DNA of 64,000 nucleotides from Mycobacterium simiae (GCF_008370645.1 NZ_VTZN01000003.1:1-64000), one strand, 5' to 3'. Positions 19,490 to 27,560 are shown, counted from the stretch's first letter. The notes: generated from the letters alone by a model not told the origin. Translations and numbers: made by a program.

Positions 19490-20431
19490 GTGCACACATT
19501 GAGTGTTGTCATACCTGTTTATCGCGCAGCACCGACGTTGCGCGAGTTGTACGGCCAGTTGACCATCGCGATGCAGAAAATCGCTCCGACGTTCGAAATC
19601 ATCTTCGTGGAGGATTGCGGCGACGACGAGTCATGGTCCATCATCGCGGAACTGGCTGCAGCGGACGAGCGCGTACACGGTGTCAGAATGAGCCGCAATT
19701 ACGGCCAGCACAATGCCTTGCTCTGCGGCATTCGCGCCGCCCGCCATGACGTCATAGTCACGATGGATGACGACCTGCAGCATCCGGTGAGTGAGATCGC
19801 GCCGTTGCTTGCCGCACTTGGGCCGGATGTCGATGTCGTCTACGGCGCTCCGCAAACTGAGCAGCATGGGCTGTTGCGCAACGCCGCCTCGCGCCTGACG
19901 AAGTTGGCGTTGGCTAGCGCCATGGGCGCTGAGACAGCGCGCAACGTGAGCGCCTTCCGCGCATTCCGGACCCGGTTGCGGGACGGCTTCTGCGACTATC
20001 GCAGCCCAACCGTGTCAATCGATGTGCTGCTTACCTGGACGACGACTCGATTCACCGCCATCAAGGTGCGGCACGCGCCGCGCGCGGCTGGCGTCAGCGG
20101 GTACAAGGTCACCCGTCTCATCCGCTACGCGATTGACTTGATGACTGGGTTCAGTACGCTGCCGCTCCAGATCTCCAGCTTAATCGGGTTCGCGCTGGTC
20201 TTATTCGGCGTCGCTATCTTCGTCTGGGTCGGCGCCAATTACCTAATCAACGGCAGTGAGGTTCCCGGTTTCGCGTTCCTAGCCTCGATCATCGCGATCT
20301 TCTCTGGGGCGCAGCTTTTCGCGCTCGGAATCATCGGCGAGTACCTCGCTCGTATGCACTTTCGCAGCATGGACCGGCCCACCTACGTGGTGAGAGAGAC
20401 CGTGACGCACGATAGCGCTGACGGCCGGTGA
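19490..20431 (+). CDS. GtrB/DPMS-like family-2 glycosyltransferase
   Basis: An enzyme of 313 residues from a GTG at 19490 with GGAGG four bases upstream; an ATG at 19457 in the same frame is an alternative, as is the open frame from 19376. It has the polyprenyl-phosphate glycosyltransferase layout: VHTLSVVIPVYRAAPTL, EIIFVEDCGDDESW, SRNYGQHNALLCGIRAA, VTMDDDLQHPV (DxD region). Two C-terminal membrane helices follow, with GIIGEYLARMHFRSMDRPTY between and after them. Such enzymes transfer a sugar from a nucleotide donor to polyprenyl phosphate for later use by membrane GT-C enzymes such as the GT87 protein upstream. H37Rv Rv1500 is a similar protein in the syntenic region. Confidence 0.8.
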   Translation: MHTLSVVIPVYRAAPTLRELYGQLTIAMQKIAPTFEIIFVEDCGDDESWSIIAELAAADERVHGVRMSRNYGQHNALLCGIRAARHDVIVTMDDDLQHPVSEIAPLLAALGPDVDVVYGAPQTEQHGLLRNAASRLTKLALASAMGAETARNVSAFRAFRTRLRDGFCDYRSPTVSIDVLLTWTTTRFTAIKVRHAPRAAGVSGYKVTRLIRYAIDLMTGFSTLPLQISSLIGFALVLFGVAIFVWVGANYLINGSEVPGFAFLASIIAIFSGAQLFALGIIGEYLARMHFRSMDRPTYVVRETVTHDSADGR

Positions 20432-20473
20432 CGGCAGCATGATTCAGAGCACAGGGCTTAACCGTTGTCTCGC

Positions 20474-21355
20474 ATGTCCGGCATGATCGAGTCGATCCTG
20501 GTGACGGGCGCTGCCGGTCTGGTCGGAAGGCACGTGACAGAGCGGCTTCGGTCCCGTGGCGTGCATGTTGTGGCGCATGCGCGGCGCGCGGGGCCAGGCA
20601 TTGATTGGGCCGTCGATCTGACCGATCCGCGAGCGCTTCACGATCCGATGCGCTTTGACGTTGCTGCGGTAGTCCACTGCGCGGCGGCAATTCCGGCACG
20701 CTCCGACAACTTTGATCGCGACAACACTATCGCCAGTGCAACGCTTGCCGCGGCGCTATCCGCGGCCAAGTCGCTGCGGCGGATCGTCCATCTTTCGAGC
20801 GTTTCCGTTTACCAGCAGCCAGCCACCGATCGATGGTTGATCGATGAAGACGCCCCCACCGTGGACGGCGATGTGAGCGACGGCTCATACGCAGCCAGCA
20901 AGCGGGCCGCCGAACGCAGCCTCGATTTCGTCAGACAAGACAAGCCGGACGTCGCGGTGACGCACCTGCGCGCCTCCTCGATCTACGGCCCCGGAATGGT
21001 GGGAACGACCCTTCTTCCCATCTTGGTCGCGAGGGCACAACGAAACGAGCCGTTGGTGATGCGGGGGCCGCGACCCTACCGTCAGAACTTCATTCACGTG
21101 GCCGATGTCGCAGAACTGGCGGTGGCATTGGTGCAAGAGAACCGCAGTCCCGCTGTCGTCAACGCCTTTTCGGACGATACACACGAGATCGCAGCGCTCG
21201 CGGAGCTTGTTCGCACTAGATTGGGCAGTTGCAGCCGGATAGTCGATGAGAGCTATGCCGGACGGGGACCCGAGCCGGTGTTCGTAAACCGGATCGCCAA
21301 GCGGCTACATCCATTTTTTCGCAGCCTGGCCGACCACCTGTCTGACGCGTCATGA
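20474..21355 (+). CDS. NAD-dependent nucleotide-sugar epimerase/dehydratase
   Basis: A short-chain (extended SDR) enzyme of about 293 residues. ILVTGAAGLVGRHV is the NAD-binding GxxGxxG motif, VHLSSVSVY supplies the catalytic serine region, and SYAASKRAAE supplies the YxxxK pair. FIHVADVAELAVALV is a typical downstream segment. Start choices are ATG 20474 or ATG 20483, with no clear ribosome-binding site. Its stop overlaps the next start by 4 bases, opening a translationally coupled run of sugar genes. It probably epimerises, dehydrates or reduces an NDP-hexose intermediate on the way to the amino sugar formed by the downstream WecE-like enzyme. Confidence 0.85.
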   Translation: MSGMIESILVTGAAGLVGRHVTERLRSRGVHVVAHARRAGPGIDWAVDLTDPRALHDPMRFDVAAVVHCAAAIPARSDNFDRDNTIASATLAAALSAAKSLRRIVHLSSVSVYQQPATDRWLIDEDAPTVDGDVSDGSYAASKRAAERSLDFVRQDKPDVAVTHLRASSIYGPGMVGTTLLPILVARAQRNEPLVMRGPRPYRQNFIHVADVAELAVALVQENRSPAVVNAFSDDTHEIAALAELVRTRLGSCSRIVDESYAGRGPEPVFVNRIAKRLHPFFRSLADHLSDAS

Positions 21356-22302
21356 CACTGCGGGTGGCGATTACCGGAGTCAGCGGCGATGTCGGGCGTG
21401 GCGCCATCCGTGGCCTGCGCTGCAATCCACCTGGCGCCGAGCCCATCTGGATTCTCGGACTCGATGCCGGCGCATCTCCGGAACCTGACCCGGACGACCG
21501 CATGCGGCTTCCGCTGGTCAGGGAGCCCGCGTACCCGGAAGCCTTGAAAGCCGCACTGAGCCGCCACGAAATCGAAGTCCTGCTGCCATGCATCGACTCG
21601 GAGACCGCTGTCCTGTCGGACGCCCGTGAGATGCTCGCCCAAACCGGCTGCAAGGTGGTGCTGGCACCGCCCGAATTGGTCGAAGCGGCCGAGGACAAGC
21701 TGTTGACTTCCCAGTTTCTGTCAGACCACGGCATAGCCGCACCAAGCACATTCGGGACGGCCACGGTCGGCGAGCTGGTATTCCCAGTCCTGGCCAAACC
21801 ACGAAATGGTCACGCCAGCCAAGGCATCAAGATTCTGTCGGATCGCGCTGCAGCGAAGGAATTCATCGCGGCGTCGCCGCGGAACTACTGCTTTCAGCGA
21901 TATGTCGAGGGTCCCGAGTTCACTGTCGGGTTCCTCTACGATGCGCACGGTGTGATGCAGGATGCGATCTCCATGGAGCGATCGCTCGAGGAAGGCCGTA
22001 CCGTGCGTGCCCGCGTTGTCGACAATCCTGACATGCAGCAATTCATCTCGGCGTTCGGCGAGCGCGTTCCCGGCATCGGGGCCATCAACGCACAACTTCG
22101 TTGGCATGACGACGACGGACCACTGGTGTTCGAAATCAATGCGCGCTTATCCGGATCGACCGAGATGCGCATCGCCATCGGTGTCAATGATCCGCTTCGG
22201 CTGGTGCGGCACTTTGGCCGCGGCGACGCGATCGCCCCCGCCTGCCCACAGCTGGCCACTGTCTACCGGCAAGGCAGCGAACTGCAGGTAGATCCGTGCT
22301 GA
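21352..22302 (+). CDS. ATP-grasp ligase in the amino-sugar operon
   Basis: 316 residues with an N-terminal Rossmann-like preATP-grasp domain (VAITGVSGDVGRGAI) and a central ATP-grasp domain: FPVLAKPRNGHASQGIKIL, FQRYVEGPEFTVGFLYD, and VFEINARLSGSTEMR with the Mg-binding E-x-N. ATP-grasp enzymes join a carboxylate, as acyl phosphate, to an amine or thiol. The ATG overlaps the epimerase stop (ATGA) and the gene sits three genes upstream of wecE. I infer that it could form the amide on the 4-amino sugar or build its acyl group. This is not established, and similarity to CarB-like ligases is general only. Confidence 0.75.
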   Translation: MTLRVAITGVSGDVGRGAIRGLRCNPPGAEPIWILGLDAGASPEPDPDDRMRLPLVREPAYPEALKAALSRHEIEVLLPCIDSETAVLSDAREMLAQTGCKVVLAPPELVEAAEDKLLTSQFLSDHGIAAPSTFGTATVGELVFPVLAKPRNGHASQGIKILSDRAAAKEFIAASPRNYCFQRYVEGPEFTVGFLYDAHGVMQDAISMERSLEEGRTVRARVVDNPDMQQFISAFGERVPGIGAINAQLRWHDDDGPLVFEINARLSGSTEMRIAIGVNDPLRLVRHFGRGDAIAPACPQLATVYRQGSELQVDPC

Positions 22303-23018
22303 CCGCGGCTGCCACCATCGCCAATTGCCGTGCCGTAGTATTCGATTGCGCGGGCACACTATTGCGTCTGGACCCGTCACCTGAGCAGATCTTTCAAGAT
22401 GCGGCCGGCGAACTGGGACTCGACATCGCCTTGCTGGAAATCACCCGCGCCTATGAGGTCGTCAATTTCGCCATGCAGATGAAGAGTAGTGAACTGACCA
22501 GCAAAGCCAAGAAGGACGCGTATTACGCAGCGTTCAATCGGGCATTGTGCACAGTGCTGGGAATAGACAGATCGTTCGACCGCCTGCATCCTCTGCTGCT
22601 GTCGCGATTTACGGCACGACGCCGGTGGGTAGCCTTCGACGATGCCGCCCCTGCTCTGACCGCAGTCGGAGCGCATGTCGACGTGCATGCCTTGGCCAAC
22701 TGGGACAAGCACCTCGAGGATGTGCTGGTGCGCGCGGGGCTGCGCCATCTGGTCGGCGACGCCGCCTCCTCGGAGCTGCTCGGCGCGGAAAAGCCGGCGC
22801 GGGCCTGTTTCGACGCATTTCTCGACCGCAATGGGCTCGATGCCGATCAGGTCGTGTACGTGGGTAACGAGTATGTCGCCGACGTGGTCGGTGCCAGAGA
22901 GGCCGGGCTGAAGCCGATTCTGGTCGATCGCGACGATCGGTTGCCGTACGCTGACTGTCTGCGAGTGCAAAACTTGCTGGATCTCACGCCGCCAGACGAC
23001 GCCCGGCTGCGAGGATGA
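22296..23018 (+). CDS. HAD-superfamily-like protein with altered catalytic motifs
   Basis: 240 residues from a GTG overlapping the ATP-grasp stop by 7 bases. The HAD fold is clear: motif I VVFDCAGTLL, motif II region VHALANWDKHL, motif III lysine in LLGAEKPARACFDAFL, and motif IV VYVGNEYVADVVGAREAG. Motif I is D-x-A-G-T rather than the phosphatase D-x-D-G-T, as seen in phosphonatase-type members. The motif II Ser/Thr and the motif IV Asp are also replaced by Asn. A conventional phosphatase role is therefore doubtful. It may be an unusual hydrolase or a non-catalytic partner. Conserved length and coupling to both neighbours argue that it is functional. Confidence 0.75.
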   Translation: MLTAAATIANCRAVVFDCAGTLLRLDPSPEQIFQDAAGELGLDIALLEITRAYEVVNFAMQMKSSELTSKAKKDAYYAAFNRALCTVLGIDRSFDRLHPLLLSRFTARRRWVAFDDAAPALTAVGAHVDVHALANWDKHLEDVLVRAGLRHLVGDAASSELLGAEKPARACFDAFLDRNGLDADQVVYVGNEYVADVVGAREAGLKPILVDRDDRLPYADCLRVQNLLDLTPPDDARLRG

Positions 23019-23941
23019 ACTCTATGGTCCAAGCGACAGGGTTTCATCGCGGCAAGCGGCTCGGCGCCCCAGGCGTCGAAGACGCAACTGAAATGTGCCC
23101 TGTCTGCCACTCGTCGCGCCCCCGCCGCCCGATATTTCGCGTGCAAAGCGATCCGGACATCGACATGCTGGAATGTGCCACCTGCGGGGCGGCCTCCGCC
23201 TCCCACATGCCGAAACCCGACGTTCTGGAAAGCTACTACGCCGAGTATTACTCTCACGGCCCCTTGCGGCATACGCTTCACAATCCGGGGCGCTTCGCAC
23301 GCCACGTGTTGCGTGCGATGCCGAACCTGAGACGATCGGCGCCGCTACGCATTCTCGATTACGGCGGGGGTGACGGTTCGCTCTCTATCGCAATCGCAAA
23401 AGTGCTGCATCGTGATCGAAAATCGGCGCCGATCACGATCGATGTTGTGGACTTCAGCGAACCACGGGATCCAGAAGACCCTGACGTCAGCATGGATGCG
23501 CATCGCGACCTGACAACTGTGGAAGCCGGGCACGACCTGATCCTCGCCAGTGCGATCTTCGAACATATACCCGACGCTTACACCGCGATTAATCAGGTCA
23601 TCGCCTGTGCAGGCAGCGGCACCTACATGTATGCGCGCACGCCGTTCGTGCTGCCCTTGGCGCGAATCATCCGGTCGATCGACATCACCTATCCGGGTCA
23701 TGTCCACGACATGGGGAGCGTCTTCTGGGGCAAGTTCATCAAGACTTTCGGGATCAACGGCGGGCTGCTCTCGTCGCGGCCGTCGCTGGTGGAGACGACG
23801 TTCGCACACGCCCCAGCGCGCACTGTCCTGGCCCACACCCTTAAGGCGCCGGCCGTGCTGGAACAGGCCTTACGCCGTCACAACCGTCCGCCCCGCTGGA
23901 ATCTTGTCGGCGGATGGGAGGCCGTCATGCGGTTCGAATGA
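23015..23941 (+). CDS. Methyltransferase with N-terminal zinc-finger motif, possible sugar C-methyltransferase
   Basis: 308 residues. The N-terminus has a CPVC ... CATC arrangement about 25 residues apart, as in zinc-binding sugar methyltransferases. A class I SAM domain follows with ILDYGGGDGSLSIAIAK (motif I), VDVVDFSEPRD-like motif II and LILASAIFEHIPDAYTAI. The N-terminal Zn motif resembles that of deoxysugar C-methyltransferases (TylCIII/NovU type), although those are about 100 residues longer. The ATG overlaps the HAD stop (ATGA), and the stop overlaps the wecE start in the same way. C-3 methylation of a keto sugar is a plausible role in this operon; O-methylation is the alternative. 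Confidence 0.75.
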   Translation: MNSMVQATGFHRGKRLGAPGVEDATEMCPVCHSSRPRRPIFRVQSDPDIDMLECATCGAASASHMPKPDVLESYYAEYYSHGPLRHTLHNPGRFARHVLRAMPNLRRSAPLRILDYGGGDGSLSIAIAKVLHRDRKSAPITIDVVDFSEPRDPEDPDVSMDAHRDLTTVEAGHDLILASAIFEHIPDAYTAINQVIACAGSGTYMYARTPFVLPLARIIRSIDITYPGHVHDMGSVFWGKFIKTFGINGGLLSSRPSLVETTFAHAPARTVLAHTLKAPAVLEQALRRHNRPPRWNLVGGWEAVMRFE

Positions 23942-25107
23942 CGACTATCCGCATCCCGTTTAACAAACCGGCCGTCGTCGGGTCCGAGCTAACCTATGTC
24001 AGCGAAGCGGTCGCGGGTGGGCACGCTAGTGGCGACGGTCCCTTTACCAAGCGCGCCCAGGCCATGCTGGAAAACTGCTTCAACGCCAGCCGAGTGTTGT
24101 TGACGACATCCTGCACTTCCGCGCTGGAACTGGCCGCCCTACTATGCGATCTGCGGCCCGGTGACGAGGTGATCGTCCCGTCGTATACCTTCGTCTCTAC
24201 GGCGAACGCATTCGTGCTCCGCGGCGCCAGGCCGGTGTTCGTGGACATCAGGCCAGATACGCTCAACATCGATGAGCAACTGATCGAGCGGGCAATCACG
24301 CCGCGAACACGGGCGATCGTCCCCGTCCATTATGCGGGCGTGGCCTGCGAGATGGACCTGATCATGGATATTGCCGACCGCCATGAATTACTGGTCGTCG
24401 AGGACGCAGCGCAAGGCGTGTTCGCCCGGTACAAAGATCGATGGCTGGGCACGATCGGTCACCTCGGTTGCTACAGCTTTCACGAAACGAAGAACATTTC
24501 CTGCGGCGAGGGCGGCGCACTGCTGATCAACGATCCAACCATGGAGCGCCGAGCCGAGATCCTGCGGGAAAAGGGAACCAATCGTAGCCAATTCCTCCGC
24601 GGCCAGGCTGACAAATACACCTGGGTGGACGTGGGCTCCTCTTACCTTCCCTCCGATATGCTCGCGGCATTCCTGGTGGGCCAGATCGAAAACATGGAAA
24701 AAATCACCAGACGGAGGGGTGAAGTATTCGACCGCTATGCCAAGATTCTCGCGCCATTGGTGCAGCAGGGCGTGATTCGAATCCCGGTGGTGCCGATGGA
24801 TTGCACCACCAACTACCATATGTTCTACGTCTTGACTGCCGACATCGAGGAGCGCACAGCGCTCATCGCGCATCTGCGTACAGCTGGCGTCCTCGCCGTA
24901 TTTCACTATGTGCCACTGCATTCCTCGCCGTTCGCGCACTCGCTCGGCATGCCGCAACGCAATTTGCCCAGGACCGACGAACTCAGCGCCCGGTTGGTAA
25001 GGCTGCCAATGTATTTCGACCTTTCCGACCAGGACGTAGAGGAGGTAGCTAGTATCGTGCTGGACTTCTATCAGACCCGACCAACCCCCGTGATACACCG
25101 CGCATGA
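23938..25107 (+). CDS. wecE: WecE-like dTDP-4-keto-6-deoxyhexose aminotransferase
   Basis: A PLP-dependent sugar aminotransferase (DegT/DnrJ/EryC1/StrS family) of 389 residues. It aligns closely with E. coli WecE from the N-terminus (IPFNKPAVVGSELTYV) through PSYTFVSTANAFVLRGA, VPVHYAGVACEMD, VEDAAQGV, CYSFHETKN (the PLP-binding lysine), IREKGTNRSQF-like EKGTNRSQFLRGQ and YTWVDVGSSYLPSD. It should aminate C-4 of an NDP-4-keto-6-deoxyhexose using glutamate. The ATG at 23938 overlaps the previous stop by 4 bases; an upstream start at 23914 is less likely. In H37Rv the counterpart is split (Rv1503c/Rv1504c), whereas this copy is intact. Confidence 0.92.
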   Translation: MTTIRIPFNKPAVVGSELTYVSEAVAGGHASGDGPFTKRAQAMLENCFNASRVLLTTSCTSALELAALLCDLRPGDEVIVPSYTFVSTANAFVLRGARPVFVDIRPDTLNIDEQLIERAITPRTRAIVPVHYAGVACEMDLIMDIADRHELLVVEDAAQGVFARYKDRWLGTIGHLGCYSFHETKNISCGEGGALLINDPTMERRAEILREKGTNRSQFLRGQADKYTWVDVGSSYLPSDMLAAFLVGQIENMEKITRRRGEVFDRYAKILAPLVQQGVIRIPVVPMDCTTNYHMFYVLTADIEERTALIAHLRTAGVLAVFHYVPLHSSPFAHSLGMPQRNLPRTDELSARLVRLPMYFDLSDQDVEEVASIVLDFYQTRPTPVIHRA

Positions 25108-25934
25108 CATTTGACCTTGCCAAGGTGGCCCCGGGCCTGGAGCTCCGCGTTGACGGTATCTGGTTTGCACGTCAGCACGCATCCGTGTCCTATCCTGAAC
25201 ACGGAAATGCGGCCTGCCTGGAGGTGGAGGACCGCTCGTTCTGGTTCCGCCACCGGAACCGCTGCATCGCGAGCGTAGTACGGCGCTTTGCGCCGCAGGA
25301 TGCGCTGCTCGATATCGGTGGGGGCAACGGTTATGTCGCCAAAGGCCTACTGGCGGCAGGACTTGCGTGCGCACTGCTGGAACCGGGCATTGACGGTGCT
25401 CTCGCGGCGCGGGCGCGCGGCGTTGACCCAGTCATCTGTGCCCGGTTGGAGGACGTCGGCATGGCGCCAGGCAGCGTCGGCGCTGCCGGCATGTTCGACG
25501 TGCTCGAGCATATCGAGGACGAGGCCGGTGCCTTGCGCCAGGTTCGTTCGCTGCTGCGGCCTGGTGGTCTGCTGTTCCTGACTGTGCCGGCCTACACCTT
25601 CCTGTTCTCGGCCGATGACGTTGTGGCGGGGCACTTTCGCAGGTACACGCTGCGAAGCCTGAGACGCGCCGTGATCGGCAGCGGGTTCACGCAGCTGTAT
25701 GCCACGTATATATTCGCTCCACTGCCGCCAGCTGTACTTCTGCTCAGGACACTGCCTACTCGGGTGGGTCTGCGACAACCCGCCGATGCTGAGCTACAAA
25801 CCTCGGAGCATGTCCGCGAAGGCATTTCAGCTCGTATCATCGACCGACTACTCGACAAAGAAGCGCAGCGTATCGAGGCGGGGGGCACTATTCCATTCGG
25901 CACCAGCTGCCTTGCAGTCTGCAGTAAGGATTGA
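25104..25934 (+). CDS. SAM-dependent methyltransferase
   Basis: 276 residues of the class I (Methyltransf_11/23-like) type. The SAM motif ALLDIGGGNGYVAKGLLAAG lies near residue 66; AAGMFDVLEHIEDEAGALRQ and LRPGGLLFLTVPAY follow. The C-terminal part, GHFRRYTLRSLRRAVIGSGF, is frequent in sugar/lipid methyltransferases of glycan clusters. The N-terminal 45 residues (LEVEDRSFWFRHRNR) also match that subfamily. The ATG overlaps the wecE stop (ATGA), so it is probably translated with it. O-methylation of the amino sugar or of its acyl substituent is inferred. Confidence 0.82.
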   Translation: MTFDLAKVAPGLELRVDGIWFARQHASVSYPEHGNAACLEVEDRSFWFRHRNRCIASVVRRFAPQDALLDIGGGNGYVAKGLLAAGLACALLEPGIDGALAARARGVDPVICARLEDVGMAPGSVGAAGMFDVLEHIEDEAGALRQVRSLLRPGGLLFLTVPAYTFLFSADDVVAGHFRRYTLRSLRRAVIGSGFTQLYATYIFAPLPPAVLLLRTLPTRVGLRQPADAELQTSEHVREGISARIIDRLLDKEAQRIEAGGTIPFGTSCLAVCSKD

Positions 25935-25937
25935 GCA

Positions 25938-26552
25938 TTGGCATCTGAACGCAAACACGGCCTATACGCAGCACTCCGCAATCCGAAACTGTACGAAACC
26001 GTGCAGCGTCGGATGGGAGCGGACAAGCTGCGGCGAGGCTTCGCGCAGAATTTCGTCCGTGCCCAACCGGGAGATCGCGTCCTGGACATCGGCTGCGGAC
26101 CCGCGCATCTGCTCGCGCACCTGCCGGACGTGGAGTACATCGGCTGGGAGCCCAATGCCGCCTACGTGGAGAAGGCGCGCAAGACCTACGGCGACCGCGG
26201 AACCTTCAACACTGGCCTTTTCGGATCCAAACAGGCGCGCGCGCTGGCTCCGGTTGATATCGCGATCGTCTCGGCGGTGCTGCACCATATGGACGATGCG
26301 CAGGTGAGCGAATTGTTCGCGCTGCTACGACAGGTTCTCAAACCCGGTGGGCGGGTGATCACGGTCGACAACGTCTTTATTGAGCGGCAGAACCGGATCG
26401 CTAGATTGCTGATCAGTCTCGATCGCGGTCGGCATGTGCGCTCACCGGACGGTTACGAAGCATTGGCGCGCAGTGCGTTCGCAACTGTGAACGGCACGGT
26501 GGTTACGCAGGCATTTCCGCCATACACCTACTTCTACATGACGGCGCAATAG
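25938..26552 (+). CDS. Small class I methyltransferase
   Basis: 204 residues starting at a TTG three bases after the preceding stop, the last gene of the coupled run. RVLDIGCGPAHLLAHL is motif I, YIGWEPNAAYVEKA is motif II, VDIAIVSAVLHHMDD and VLKPGGRVITVDN are the later motifs. The short C-terminal region suggests a minimal Methyltransf_12-like fold. It is probably the second of two O-methyltransferases acting on the same amino sugar. The TTG is accepted because no ATG or GTG precedes motif I and the spacing fits translational coupling. Confidence 0.78.
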   Translation: MASERKHGLYAALRNPKLYETVQRRMGADKLRRGFAQNFVRAQPGDRVLDIGCGPAHLLAHLPDVEYIGWEPNAAYVEKARKTYGDRGTFNTGLFGSKQARALAPVDIAIVSAVLHHMDDAQVSELFALLRQVLKPGGRVITVDNVFIERQNRIARLLISLDRGRHVRSPDGYEALARSAFATVNGTVVTQAFPPYTYFYMTAQ

Positions 26553-26620
26553 CAGCGATTTCTCAAGGTGGCCGTCAGCCCCAAGGAGATCAGGCTCCTG
26601 CTAAAACCGAGCCGATAGCC

Positions 26621-27180
26621 GTGCACTATCTGGTCACCGGTCATACCGGGTTCAAAGGACCGCAGCTCACGTTGCTCTTGCTCAGCCGAGGGCAACAGGT
26701 GTCCGGTTTGGCTCTCGACCCAGAAAACGGCAGCCTTTCCGAGCGCGCCCGACTCGCCGAGCAGCTGGTATCGGAACTGCGTGTAGACATCCGCGACGCC
26801 GAGGCCACAGCGGCGGCAGTGCAGCGCCGGCCCCGGACGTCGTGGTACAACATGGCGGCCCAGTCGTTGGTCCGCGAGTCGCATAGCGAGCCGCGCTACA
26901 TCTACTAGACCAACGCCATGGGGCGGTGCCGCCCCGGCAGCACGTGCTCGACTGCCTTAACGGCTACCTCGCTCTCGTCGACGCGCTGTTGGCCAACTCC
27001 GGTCTGGGCGAATGGACCTTTGGGCCGGGACGGGACAGCTTCGTCGAGGTCGACCAGGTGGCGACGCTGGCCGCCGAACTGTGGGGCGGCGGCGCACATT
27101 GGGATCGCCAACCCGGTGAGCATCCGCGGGAGTCGAACCTGCTGGCTGGGGTAACCGGCTGGGTTTCCGCGACACCGTGA
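26621..27180 (+). pseudogene. Remnant of CDP-glucose 4,6-dehydratase (RfbG-like)
   Basis: The first 95 codons encode the N-terminus of an RfbG-type dehydratase: HYLVTGHTGFKGPQLTLLLL, then GLALDPENGSLSERARLAE, DIRDAEATAAAV and AAQSLVRESHSEPRYIY, where a TAG (26906) interrupts the frame. The next expected residues (TNAMG) follow it at once. Bases 26926-27180 then encode what looks like the C-terminus in another frame: CLNGYLALVDALLANSGLGE, WTFGPGRDSFVEVDQVATLA, ELWGGGAHWDRQPGE, ESNLLAGVTGW. The catalytic middle, about 200 residues, is missing. The gene therefore has a stop, an internal deletion and a frame change. In intact form it would make CDP-4-keto-6-deoxyglucose. Confidence 0.8.
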
Positions 27181-27350
27181 CTGAGACGATCAATTCGGTA
27201 CGACGGGTACGACGGCGCCGACCCGCTCGCGGTTTACAGAGGAGCAGATCTCCGAATTCGAAAGCCTCGGATAGGTCTTCCGGGGGGTGTCGCAGCTACC
27301 CCGTCCGTCACCCCCTATAAGGTCGCACCAAACGAAGCTAAGGGGACGCG

Positions 27351-27560
27351 ATGAGCAATCACACCTACCGCGTAATCGAGATTGTCGGCACTTCACCCGA
27401 TGGAATCGATGCGGCCATTCGCAGCGGTCTGGCACGAGCATCGCAAACCATGCGCAAACTGGACTGGTTTGAGGTGGAATCGGTTCGCGGCCACCTGGTG
27501 GACGGCGACGTTGCGCACTACCAAGTCACCCTGAAAGTTGGCTTCCGGCTGGAAGATTAG
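27351..27560 (+). CDS. Dodecin (Rv1498A-like)
   Basis: A 69-residue dodecin: SNHTYRVIEIVGTSPDGI, AIRSGLARASQTMRKLDWFE and HYQVTLKVGFRLED follow the family pattern with the flavin-stacking tryptophan in KLDWFEV. Dodecins form hollow dodecamers that store or buffer flavin or CoA. AGGGG lies five bases before the ATG. It matches H37Rv Rv1498A (70 aa) in length and position and overlaps the 3' end of the convergent methyltransferase by four bases. Confidence 0.93.
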   Translation: MSNHTYRVIEIVGTSPDGIDAAIRSGLARASQTMRKLDWFEVESVRGHLVDGDVAHYQVTLKVGFRLED

